From Dentipellis sp. KUC8613 (lineage: Eukaryota; Basidiomycota; Agaricomycetes; Russulales; Hericiaceae), in NCBI GenBank assembly GCA_002286715.1, contig NSJX01000017.1, forward strand, positions 65,654 through 129,653: DNA of 64,000 nt. Reading direction: 5' to 3'. The notes under the pieces are model-generated. The model saw only the letters and a list, made by a program, of their open reading frames with translations. It did not search any database and was not told where the DNA came from. The number at the start of each line of letters is the position of its first letter. Position 1 is the first letter of the stretch. Shown piece by piece: positions 22,425 to 32,915 of the stretch. Made by a program: the position numbers and the translations under genes.

Positions 22425-22944
22425 GGAGAGCGCCGAAATTTACTCGTTTGCTTCATTCTCGGTACTTAGCAACGATGGACTAGTAGCAGCATCTATTCAT
22501 TTGGGTCTTTTGTGTTCGCAGGTGTGAGCCGCGGCGGTCGCGTTCTGGTGAGTAGAGAGGCCGGATGCGGCCTGTTCCTTGTTTGTTGTGATACGTATCA
22601 TTTTCGCTGTGTGAAACTGATGCACGTCGGATTGTCACCGCTGGCGGTCCTGGGCGCTAAGCGTCAAACGCTGCGATCACATATGCCCTTCCAGCAGAGC
22701 CTTTTCTTCTCTTCGCTCCCTTAGGTGTGGATGTGTACACGCCATTATGAGCATTATAGCGGACGTACGAGTACGTGTACTCGTATATTCGTGACTTCTA
22801 CTGATTGCCTGTCCATCAGCATAACCCCGGTGTCTTTCGGGAATTTATGCTTCTCGGAGATTCCGACGTCAACTTCCGGTGTCACGGTGTCATTGGCGAA
22901 GGCGAAAAGCGATCTCAATTCATCATCGTATTACACAACGTCCT
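22425..22944. other. Intergenic between convergent genes
   Basis: 3' flanks of glycoprotein copy 2 and the tail-anchored gene. Nothing further recognised. Confidence 0.55.
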
Positions 22945-23642
22945 CTAACACGATGGGGAACTCCCTTCCAGTGGAGAGAGGAGGATGAACACATACAACA
23001 TACTCACGAGAATCAGCATGGGCACTATCATCCGAGGAAGGTCAGACGCTAATCGCCCCACGATTACCGCGCTTGGTCTCCCGCACCCATTCACAATCTC
23101 GTCTCTCCACGGATCCGCTTGCTCACGGCCCCCCCTTCGCTCCCATTGCTCGTCGCGCCCGCTAGGCATTCCTTCCGTGCGAAGCCGCTCGAAAACTGGC
23201 TTTTCTGGAACGGTGGCGCGTGCGCGCTGGAGAGACTGTCGCCATGCCTCATCTTCGCGGGCGCGTGCTTCAGCCTCTGCTTTCGACGGCCTATACATGT
23301 CCTGTAGTATGGCGTTGACCACCCTGAGTTGCATATCTGGATCCATCCGATAGACCGATTTGCTGGCCAATGGACGACCTAAGCTCTCGTATTCCTCTTC
23401 GGAGTCCTCGCTCATGGCTGGCGAAGTCGGAGTCCCAGGTTCTTTCGGAAACGCTTCTCCGATGCTCTGGATAGCTACGAAGGTCCAATCGTCTTCAGGC
23501 AAATACCTCGCTTCTTGACTTTCTTCGAGTACTTCGGGATCATCGAGGCCGCATCGACACGCTCGTGGGCGAACTATCGCCGTGGTCGCCTGCGCTCTGT
23601 GTCAGAACTGTCGCAACCGCTGCAGTTTCAGCTTACCTCCAT
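22945..23642 (-). CDS. Small single-pass, probably tail-anchored protein
   Basis: Proposed exons 23642-23637 (ATGGAG only) and 23589-22945, joined across a 47-nt intron (GTAAGC donor, GCGCAG acceptor), giving 216 residues. Without that intron the frame has no early ATG; TTG at 23502 is internal. The protein is acidic near residues 20-75 (DDPEVLEESQEARYLPEDDW, SEDSEEEYESL), charged and helical at 80-130 (KAEAEARAREDEAWRQSL), and has one hydrophobic segment near the C-terminus (RMIVPMLILVSMLYVFILL) followed by about ten residues. That layout fits a tail anchor with a cytosolic N-terminus. I do not recognise the family. It may be a distant relative of the cluster around it, but no shared motif is clear. 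Confidence 0.65.
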
Positions 23643-23988
23643 GTAGGATATATGCAGGATGTATATGGTCTGTCGGGGGTGTCAGTAAGGAGTGACAGGT
23701 GAGCGGCTTTTTAATCACTAGCATGACGACGTACCTAATTGTTCTTGAATGTGCACCGTCGCGCAGGTCGCCACCGGACTTGCTACTGATAATTATCAAC
23801 AACAGGACCCTACGCATGTGCACTGCAAGATTGACGGAAAGACTATTGTGAAACGAAACACCTCAGGATATCTATTACATTACTGAACAGCCGTAACGAC
23901 ACAGGGGATACTACGTATTATAATCGTACACGCGACTACACAAATAAGCGTACCACCACCATCACCACCACCACCACCACCACATTGT
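23643..23988. other. Intergenic with ACC/CAC microsatellite
   Basis: Promoter side of the tail-anchored gene and 3' flank of the J-like-domain gene. A CAC repeat at about 23952-23984 abuts the latter's stop codon. Confidence 0.6.
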
Positions 23989-25899
23989 TCACTTCGACTT
24001 CGGCTTCGAAACTTCGGACAGTATGTTGTTCAGTGAGCGGGCCACAAGAGCTAGGGCCGCGCCAACTTGTTGCTGATCCTCCCTGGCTACATTGGGCCAA
24101 ACGGTCGCTATCTTGTCAGGGTGCCAGATCAGCAATGCCTTCCTCACCCTGGAAACTTCCGAGGCACCGTGGGCGTAGGCTGGGTCGAGCACGAATGCCT
24201 CGATCGCATCCTGCGTGATGTCAGACAATTGACGCGGTGGTGAGGCAACAGGCCAACAGAAGGTCTTGAACGTCAAGTGATGACCACCTGTCCATGCGCA
24301 GTTGTACGCAGCACGATAGGCTTGCTGCACCGCCAGGGTATCGGTGCTATTGGCAGGCCTCTGCCGAGACTCCTGTAGCTGTTGCTCGAGATCGTCGCGC
24401 TCCCGTTGCAACTTCGCTCTCTCGGCGTTCCACCGCGCCTCTGCCCGACGCATATGTTCCTTCCGCTCATGCAGAGCGCGCTCTGCCTCGCGGTGCTTCT
24501 TCTGTGCTTGGCTCGTCTCGCTCTGCGCCTTCTTCACGTCGGCATGCATCTCCTCGAGCTCGAACTCGCACTTCTCTGTCTTCTCCTCGAGAAGGTTTTC
24601 GAAGCGCTCCAGATCCTCTTTCTTCACTTTTTCGTACTTCTGTCGCCTGCGAGTGAGCTTCTTCTGCCACTCGTTCTTTTGCTGCATTAGTTTGATGGCG
24701 TGTTCCTCCTTGAGCATCTTCGTCCTCATCTTGAACTCGTCTTCCTTCGCGAGATAGCGCGCCAGCTGCTGCTCTTCGCTATCTGCCTTGATGCTGGCTT
24801 GCTTCTGTTTTGCCGCCTCGGCAGCCTGCATATGCCTTGCTGCTTCGGCTCGAGCTTCCGTAAGATCTCGTTCCTTCTGCTCAAGGAGTGTCTTGTTGAG
24901 CGCAGCCTCGGACCGATGCCTCTCCTCAGCCTCCGCCAACTTCGTCTCTGCTGCTAGCCTGAGTTTCGCCTCCTCTGCAGACTTCGTCCGCTCATCGCAT
25001 AGTTGTTGGGTGGCGTTCAACGCCGTCCTCAGTTTGATGTAATTGTGAGCCAGCGTGGCGCGCTTGTCCTGCACCCTTTGGATCTCGTCCCGGCTCGCCC
25101 TCAGCGACACCTTGGTCTTCTCCAGCTCAGCGGTCGCGTTCTGCGTCTTCTTCTGTTCATCCGCGAAGCGCGCCTCCGCTTTGATCGCTTCGTCCCGCGC
25201 GCACGCCTTCGCGATGGAAAGTTGCTCCTCGAAGCCGCGTTTCCTAGCCCTCTCGTCCAAGACGCGTTCCTCGGCCGCAGCAAGCTGCTGCTCGAGGCTC
25301 CGGATCGTGTCTTCGCGTGCGGACTGTCGCATTTGGAAATCCTGCCATGCGCATCAGTGGCCGTCGCGATCGCGTCTGATGCATCGGACACTGACCTTCT
25401 GCACTTCGAGCTGCAGCTCGCTCACATGCTCCTGCGCAGCGCGCTCGGCCTTGATCGTGCGATCCAGCACCTCTTCTACGGTGTTCTCTAGGCCTCTTGC
25501 ATGCCCCGTCACTGCGGTCGACAGATCGTCTAACTGGTCGCTGATCAGCGCGTACACGTCCGCCTGTCCTGTCCACCCCCACGACGTGCGGTTCAAGAAA
25601 CGCTGCAGCATTGGCGTGCTGGAATCGTTGTTACGATTCACCGGTCCCGACGCGGTGTAGAGGACCTCTCGGATTTGGGAGTCGGTGGCAATGAAGTCGT
25701 CCTGGATGGAGGACCGAAAGGCTTCATATGCGGCGCGGAGGTCCTCGAAGGGGCGATAGGGATCATCTTCACGTGTCGGGCGCGTGGTGTTCAGCACGCG
25801 GCCGTCGGCGTGATGCTCCTCGCAGTCCGCGAAACTCGTAGTTGCCTCGCTCGTTGGGAGTGAAGGTATCGACGCTGCAGGAGATGGTATTCTGTTCAT
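23989..25899 (-). CDS. Long coiled-coil protein with C-terminal J-like (HPD) domain
   Basis: Exons 25899-25396 and 25341-23989 (GTCAGT...GGCAG intron, in phase) give 618 residues. ATG 25899 follows a 5'-UTR intron with GTACGT donor, TGCTAATAC branch-like site and CGACAG acceptor, as in the other cluster genes. Translation upstream of it shows an apparent membrane segment that lies in the UTR/intron and should not be counted. Order: disordered start; helical region; coiled coil at about 170-500 (LEQQLAAAEERVLDERARK, AEAEERHRSEAALNKTL and many EKAR heptads); then TFKTFCWPVASPP, an LSDITQDAIEAFVLDP helix and VRKALLIWHPDKI with the HPD signature, ending ALVARSLNNILSEV. This C-terminal domain is common in basidiomycete proteins and resembles the NFKBIL1-type J-like domain. 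Hsp70 binding is possible but not shown. Confidence 0.82.
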
Positions 25900-26575
25900 A
25901 TTGTCTGTCGTCGTATTAGCATGCGCCGCAATTAGTTGGTTTATTGAGGACGTACGTCGTGCTAGGTGTACGATGACGAGTGGTATGAGGATGAGGGGGA
26001 GGAATAACATGAAGACGGACCGTGTTGGTGGCAGGAGCCAACAATAGGGAAGCCTTTCAGAATGCCACGAAGCTTTGAGGGTGTCAGGTCCTGAATGAGC
26101 CACCCACCGTCCTTTGTCCTTTCACGAACAAAGGCGCCCTCCGGACAAAGTTACATAGAGCCACTCACGTTCGTCTATCCAAAGTATCCAAGTCGGCTTT
26201 AACAGTGCCAAACCCGTGAAAGCTCACTGGATCAACAACAAATAATAAGAAGTAACTCAACAGCGCTCCAAAGACAAGCTAGAAGGAAGATAGATGTGAT
26301 ATTCAAAGGAAAGGAGGTGGGGTATCTATGGAGTAGACCACGGCGCATATACGAAGGTGTGCTTCAATCAGGGAAGGGAAGGGAGATAGAGGATGGGCGA
26401 TGAGGGAAGCGAAAGAGAGTCCCGATGGATAAGCCAGATCATAAGCTACAGTTCATAAGGTAAGAGTCTCGACTCTAACCGTGGGCGTCGATGATTCAAA
26501 AAACGGAAAAACAGGAAAAACAAACTGAGAGCGGAGAGGCCTATGCTCTAGGCGAAGCCTCGGAACGCGTACCCT
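25900..26575. other. Intergenic between J-like-domain gene and kinase 3' end
   Basis: Contains the 5'-UTR intron (about 25903-25954) and promoter of the J-like-domain gene, then the kinase 3' flank. No other gene. Confidence 0.6.
26111..26134 (-). promoter_or_regulatory. Palindromic CCTTTGT/ACAAAGG pair before the J-like-domain gene
   Basis: CCTTTGT and ACAAAGG face each other ten bases apart, about 212-235 bp before ATG 25899. It matches the single sites found at a similar distance in the other cluster genes. Confidence 0.4.
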
Positions 26576-29500
26576 CTACTCCTCCTCACCCTCATCTTCC
26601 TCCTCGATCACATTGCCGCGGAACGAAGGTCCAGCCCGATTGTTTGGCAGCTGGCGTCTTGCGCCGCGGGCATCAGCATCAAAGCCAGTATCGGTAGGCA
26701 GCGGGGAGATGCGACCAATTGGTGAATGGCCTGCCTTGGATCGGTTACCCGAGCCGCCAGCGTTGCCCTTACCCGCCCTCTTGCCCGCCGCGCGTCCTAC
26801 GTTCCCGCGCGGCGCAGCATTGAGCATGATCGGCGTCTCGACCGGGAACCCACCGAACGTCGTATCGAGCGGCGACACCGACGACGACGCGGAGCCGCCA
26901 ACGGTCATAGGCATCTGTCCCAAGCCGCCAGCAAACGCAGGCACATCGTCGTCCTCGTCCACCCAGTCGGACTCGTCGCCCAGACTGAGTGACTGGCGCC
27001 CAGAGAAGACGTCGCGTATATTCGCGGGCGCGTCGCCCGCGGGCGAGATCGCGAGGACCTCGATAGGCAGGTGCGCGGTGCGCGTCTGCCACCCGGGCGG
27101 CTCGAGCCCCCACGACTTCTTCCAGCTCGAGCGGCCGAGCGACGCGCCGCCCGACGCGGGCGACATGAACGGCGTCTGGCGCTTCTGCGCGACGAAGGTC
27201 GAGTTGCTGCCGCGCCGCGGTGTCGCGTCGTCGAACGGCCGGCGCGAGCTCGCTTTGTAGGGCGAGCTCGTGCGCGGGCCGTCGCTCTCGGAGGGCTCGT
27301 AGAAGGAGCCTGGGCGCGAGGAGTGCAGGGAGTGGATGGAGGACGTGGTCGAGCTGGACCGGACATGTGGAGGACGCGATTGAGCGGGTGAACGCACGAC
27401 GCGGGTTGACGAACCGGATCCTGCGCGGCGATGATATGGCGAAGCCGTGCGCATCATGTGCACAGACCCTGCTGAGCTCGCGGAGGGGGACTTGCGGTGC
27501 CGATGCATGTGTGTGAAGCTATGGACGGATGATGGGCGAGAGGAGATGTATTCGCCACGCTCAGAGTTGGGCGTGTGGCTGCCGAAGGAACGGCGACTGG
27601 GGTCACTGCGCTGGCGGCTGACCTGCATCATGTCGAGGTGGTGCGGCGAATCGAGCATCACCATCTGCATCGACGCTGTAGATGACCGTCGGGAGTTGAC
27701 GCTGCTCGAGCGGTGCGACGAGATCGAGTGGCCCTTCGCGCGGTGGTTCTTGCGGGACTGGCCCCCGCTTGTCCTGCGCTTCACTTTGACAGAGCCTCTG
27801 CCTACACCGGCCGATGAAGGTGTCGCACTGGGAAGACCGCGTCCATAGGGCATTTCATGCGGGGAGATGGGGCTCGTGGATGCCTTTCGCTTGCCCTTCC
27901 GATCTTCGTTGAACCACATGCGGAAGGCCGAGAGCAAACTTGCCCTATTACGATGCGGCCCAGTATTCTTTTCACCAATATTGGGTAGCGACGTGAGCGT
28001 GTCTCCGGGAGAATGATCTGGAGTGGAAACGCGAGACGTCGGCGGGGAGGTGGTCAGCCCGGTGACAACCCACGGCGACGCAGAAACCGCAGTCGCTGAA
28101 GCAAGCTGGTCGGACTCCAAGCCCTGCGTCGACACGAGCATGGTGTCCTTAGCCGGCTTCAGAGGGGGCGATTTAGTCAACCTGCTACTGCCGTGCGAGC
28201 TGCGCGACTCATCCAGGGTCGACGACCGCTGCTTCTCATGCTCCGTCTCCTTGTCTTTCTCCTTGTCCTTGTCTTTGTCCTTCTCCTTATGCTTGCCCTT
28301 CTCGTCCTTCACAGCCTCCGAGGACTTCTTGCGCACAAGCCCAGCAGCCTCGAGCGCGGTCGTGGCGCGCTGCATGATGCTGACGCTCCCCGACCGCGCC
28401 TTGCTCTGCCGGCCCTTCGAGCCCTTCTCGTCTTTATCCTTGACGCTCCCAGCCGGCGTAGACGGATGCGACTTCGCGCCCGAATCCGTATGCGCCGGTG
28501 TCGGCGACAGGAACGGCTGGTTCGGCGACTTGTTGCGCGGAGGCGTCTGCGGGCGGTTATGCGTCGGCACCGTCGGCGTCGCCGGTATGAGCGCAAGCTC
28601 GGGCGCCGACTGCACGGAGGACAAGGCCGAGGGCGGGTGCTTGGATCCCAGCGGCGTCAGTGCATCCGCGGGGCTCTTGCTCCGCTTGTTCTCGACGCTG
28701 CCTCGCGCCGCCGGGTCGTCGCGCTCCTCGATCTGCGATAGGATCATCTTGCTGTCGCCCTCCTCGATGGCCTTCTTCTCCGCCTTGCGCTTCAGCATCC
28801 ACCACACCGCGCCCGTCGAATCGCAGGCGTTGCTGAGCACGGAGTGCACCATTTGGCCGGTGTCGAAGCCGAGCGCGCTGAGGTTGTTCAGTAGCGCGCG
28901 TTCGAGCGGTGTACCGAAGATGATCGGCGCGGGCGTGTTGAGCAGTGACGCGAAGTCCTGCGGCGGGAGGGGCGTAAGAGGCTTCTCGGACGTTGGCGAA
29001 GCGGGGTCAGAGAGTGTAGACGAGACGGAGCGTCGTTTGGTGCGGACTGGCGTGCGCGTGGGGAGCGCAGGCGGTCCCTTGCTCGAGGAAGGTGACATCG
29101 GACGGGAGGAAGATCGGTTCATAGAAGGCCTTGAGGGGATGATCATAGAAGGTGAGACCTCTTCTTCCAGCACTGTCTCCGGCGGTGCCTTCTTCGTCTT
29201 TCCATCCGAGGCACGCTTGATCGTCCCCTCTGACTTCTTGATGGTGCTCTGGCTCGGGTTGCGGTGTATGAGAGGGTAGTCGTCCGCCTTGTGCTCAGTT
29301 GCAGATCCTGCCTCGTGCGATGATTCTTCGTCTGGCGACGTCGCGGATGATCGATCCATCTCGGAAGAAACGGAGCCGTATGTCGACTCCGAGGTCACAG
29401 ATGAGCCGGACGGCTCGTATGTTGCCTGACCTTCGGTAGAGAACGGGGACGGCGCTGGGACATTGGGCGCGGAAGGGGATGCAGCCCGGGACAGCGGGAC

Positions 29501-30525
29501 GTGGTTCGTAAACCAAGGATGGGCGAGAATTTGCTGGATCGTCAAGCGGTTGACCGGGTCCTTCTGCAGGACGTTTTGAATCAGGTCCCGAACATCTATG
29601 GATCTTGTCAATATACCGTCTAGTGATCGATGAGGCGCCTACACGTACCGTCAGAGAGCCATTCGGGATCTTCGAACTCGCCCTTGATGACCTTCTCTCG
29701 CATAATAGACTCGTCATCGTCGTCAAAGGGGAGCGTGCCCGTTAGCAGACAATATAGAATGACGCCGAGTGACCAAACGTCGACCTCTGTCATTGGACAT
29801 TGAGTGTTTCGGAAAGCGCGCGTTCGAAAGACGGGACGTACCAGGTCCAAGATACTTCCTTCCTTCTAACATCTCCGGTGATGCATATCCAGTTGTTCCG
29901 CAGAATGTTTCCATGTAGGTCCCTTTCTCGAACTCGCGGGTGAACCCAAAGTCGCCCAGCTTAACCCTGCACCTCTCGTCCAATAATACATTCTCCAACT
30001 TCAGATCGCGATGCACGATGCCCTTTTCGTGCACATAGTTGACCGCAAGGCAGAGCTGTCCGAATATGATCCTGGTTTCGTCCTCGGAAAGCCGCCCCTT
30101 CTCAGTCAGATAATCAAACAGCTCTCCGCCAGAGCAAAGTTCAGTGACCAGCCAGATAGAAGACTCGGTCGCGATGATCTCGTATAGCTGCGTGACATGG
30201 GGGTGGTGTAGTTGTCGGTGGTGGTGGATCTCGCGGGTCAATGAGGAGGATAGGGCTTTGGGGATTTGCTTGATTGCGACACGGGTAGATGACAGGCGGT
30301 GCGTGCCCATACGCACCTTGCCATAGGCGCCTACTCATACTTTAGCTACAGCCCAAAGTCAGAGCGTCAACGGGTACCTTCTCCTATGACTTTCCCTAAC
30401 GTATAGTTGCCGACGACCTTGATCTTGGACGACGAGAGTTCCCTCCCTAGTTCATTATAGGCGGTGGCGAGCTGAGCCTTCTGGTTCTGCGCGGAAGAAC
30501 CGGTGTGTTTGTGTCCTAGCTGCAT
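26576..30525 (-). CDS. CAMK/CAMKL-type Ser/Thr protein kinase with long disordered tail
   Basis: Exons 30525-30378, 30330-29842, 29786-29649 and 29595-26576, all phase 1 with GT/AG ends, give 1264 residues. Kinase domain at about 41-290: Gly loop GEGAYGKV, Lys in RVAIKQIPK, LCSGGELFDYL, catalytic loop HRDLKLEN, Mg loop GDFGF, activation loop ETFCGTTGYASPEML, EVDVWSLGVILYCLLTG and a final LAHPWF. A conserved block near 490-530 (LLNNLSALGFDTGQMVHSVL, ending TGAVWWMLKRKAEKKA) looks like the UBA-like domain of AMPK-related kinases. The remaining 700 residues are Ser/Pro/Arg-rich with a KDKDKDKEK run. Kin4/YPL150W-like and Gin4-like kinases are candidate relatives; I cannot choose. The large antisense frame at 28023-29279 is a shadow. 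Confidence 0.9.
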
Positions 30526-31703
30526 GTACAAAGAGGTAGAAGTCTAAAGAAGGGCGCAGGCTCGAGGGCCTAGTAGAATAAACACAAATTATGAAGAGAG
30601 AATTGAGGTAGGGTGCTGCGCGAGTGGGGGCCGACACAATTCGTGAAGAGGAGAGGTCATACCGTGGGAACTCTACCTCGCCCTCCTTGTCGCCACCGTC
30701 ATTCGCACGCGTCTTTACTCCAACACACCAGACCCTTGTCCCATCCCCATCTGTTCGCGCTCCCTGCAAGTTTCTGCTTTGCAAATACCCGCGCGCGCGA
30801 AGATGCCAACACAACTCAATATGCTTTGACCCATCCGGGTATCTGGTGAGAAGGGCTATGGCGATTGGGATACCTAACTCCCTCTAGCAGAGCTGCTGTA
30901 CCCTCCACCATCATGAACACGACCGGCGACGACGGTTTCTGCATCATCATACAGCGCTGTGGCTGTCAACCCGTGCCCTAATCCCTCTGCTTATTCTCAC
31001 CGTCGGTTTGTTCATCACGGTCTTGATAACTACGACATCTTCTTTCCGCGCAAGTTCTCTATACCCGATGCTTCTTATTCGCCAATGGGTGTGCATTTCC
31101 ATCAGCTCGCCGTGAATGCTCTCAGAACATATCCCTCTGTTCTGAACGACCGTCTCTTGGGGTATCTCACCATGATACAGAGTCGATGTCGTCATACTCC
31201 TGCTGTCGTGGGTCATGCGCAGGTGCTTGTAAAGATGTCAGTTATTTGAGCTACATAGCCGTCTACCGCACTAGTTGCCACCAGAGATCCCCTTGCGGAT
31301 TTCGAGAGAAATGTAACCTACATGGTACGATGTGTTCCGTCGTGAAGTCAACAACATTGCCGAGATGTCAATTTACATTTCGACGATCTTAGCAGGGCGT
31401 GGGAGCTCTGTCGGCAGAGTCCGACTTTGAGGCTCCGCCAAAGCTTGTGGCACGGATACGCATAGGGACAACGGACACGCACCCCCAAGGCCCGCAAAAC
31501 CCATCAAGGTGAGCAGAATCTCCGTTTCTACGCCTCAGGACGCTGCAGGATGGAATACGGGATGGATTGCGGTTGCAATGTTGGTCGGAAGTTGTGATTC
31601 CGTCGAGAGGGAGAGGTGGATGGCTTGGAGGCGCTCCGGATGACTGTCCGTGTGGAAATTTGGTTACTGACGGATTCTCTCTCTACTTGGTCGTATTCTC
31701 CAG
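30526..31703. other. Divergent intergenic between kinase and RPL24
   Basis: Probably holds both promoters. The pyrimidine-rich stretch just before 31704 fits a ribosomal-protein start region. No gene recognised. Confidence 0.55.
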
Positions 31704-32340
31704 ATGGTGAGTGTCTATCCTCCGAGGAAATGTTTTGTTTCTAACAGCTGCGCGTTCGCGAGAGTAGAAGGTCGAAATTGACTCATTCTCCGGCTACCGT
31801 ATCTACCCCTCCAAGGGGCGCCTGTTCGTCCGTGGCGACAGCAAAGTACGCTCACCCACCGCCCTCCCCTCTCCCTCTCCCTTCACCTCACACGTCCCGC
31901 CAGATCTTCCGCTTCGGCGCGTCGAAGAACCAGTCGCTGTTCCTCCAGCGCAAGAACCCGCGCAAGATCGCCTGGACACAGGTGTACCGCCGCATGCACA
32001 AGAAGGGCATCACGGAGGAGGTCGCCAAGAAGCGCTCGCGCAAGACCGTGAAGCACCAGCGCGGCATCGTCGGTGCCGACCTCGCCGCCATCGCCGCCAA
32101 GCGCAACCAGACCTCGCAGGTGCGGACGCAGCAGCGATTGGCCGCCATCACCAAGGCGAAGGCCGAGAAGAAGGAGAAGGAGGCCAAGAAGCCCAAGGTG
32201 CGTTCTCCGTTTCTGCATCGTTCCAGGATCTGTAAGCTGAGATGTATCTGTCGTTTCAGCCCCAGCGCACCCAGGCCGCCGCGACGACCGCCCGGAACAT
32301 CTCGAAACAGCAGGCAAAGGGTGGCCGTGGTGGTCGCTAA
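31704..32340 (+). CDS. RPL24: 60S ribosomal protein eL24
   Basis: Component of the large ribosomal subunit at the subunit interface. Exons 31704-31706 (start codon only), 31768-31845, 31904-32197 and 32260-32340 give 151 residues, near the usual 155. The sequence begins MKVEIDSFSGYRIYPSKGR and continues LFVRGDSK, IFRFGASKNQSLFLQRKNPR, KIAWTQVYRRMHKKG, the RSRKTVKHQRGIVGADL block and a Lys/Ala-rich C-terminus ending KQQAKGGRGGR. The Cys pair seen in archaeal L24e is absent, as is usual in fungi. The first intron directly follows ATG, a common ribosomal-protein gene arrangement. Confidence 0.96.
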
Positions 32341-32915
32341 GCGGCTTCCGTCTGTTTCGGCTTGATTCCAGGATATCTTTATGGCACATGTACCATGACT
32401 TTGCACTCTCGCAGAAAATTCTATGCGACTTCGGCATGCTTTCCACCCCACAATGTCTGCATAGCCTGTTGTAGGTGCTTGAGCTCTGCCATGAATACCA
32501 GTGTACGTCTAAGCGACCGTCGGCTGCTTGGACGCGACCTTTGTCTCAATGGAGTCGCTCTACATACGCTATCGATTCAACGTGAGTGAACCTATCGCGC
32601 ATACAAAAGCGAAAGACGTCCTCGTAAGTGGTTGGTATGTCTCTTCGTATCGATGCGACCGTTCCAGCCTTGGTACCAACATGTCTTGCAGCTCCCGTCA
32701 AAGCCGAAGGGTGACAGATTTTTGTGTCAGTGCTACTGGTACACACATCTATATTATCATTGGTATAGTACAATCGTCGAGGAGGTCGTCAGATAGCAAT
32801 GGGACAGCATGAGTGAGGGAATAATGGGTAACAACGTGAAAATGCGGGATATCGTAACAGCGTGAATCGGATGCAGTCATTGAGTGTAGAGTGTAGAGTC
32901 CATCGACGTCCGGGT
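32341..32915. other. Convergent intergenic between RPL24 and POL2
   Basis: 3' flanks of both genes; no gene recognised. Confidence 0.6.

Noticed and set aside
23952..23984. CAC repeat as a possible CRISPR or protein-coding repeat
   Set aside because: Simple trinucleotide microsatellite beyond the stop codon; no spacers, and CRISPR arrays are not expected in a eukaryotic chromosome.
24344..25660. Several plus-strand Ser/Leu-rich frames
   Set aside because: Antisense to the Glu/Lys-rich coiled coil of the J-like-domain gene; complementary codons give Leu/Ser runs.
25955..26103. N-terminal membrane segment upstream of the J-like-domain protein
   Set aside because: Lies before a GTACGT...ACAG 5'-UTR intron; sister genes start just after that acceptor, so ATG 25899 is preferred.
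28023..29279. 418-codon open frame on the plus strand
   Set aside because: Exactly antisense to the disordered, Ser-rich tail of the kinase; such codon bias keeps the opposite frame open. No domain or splice support.
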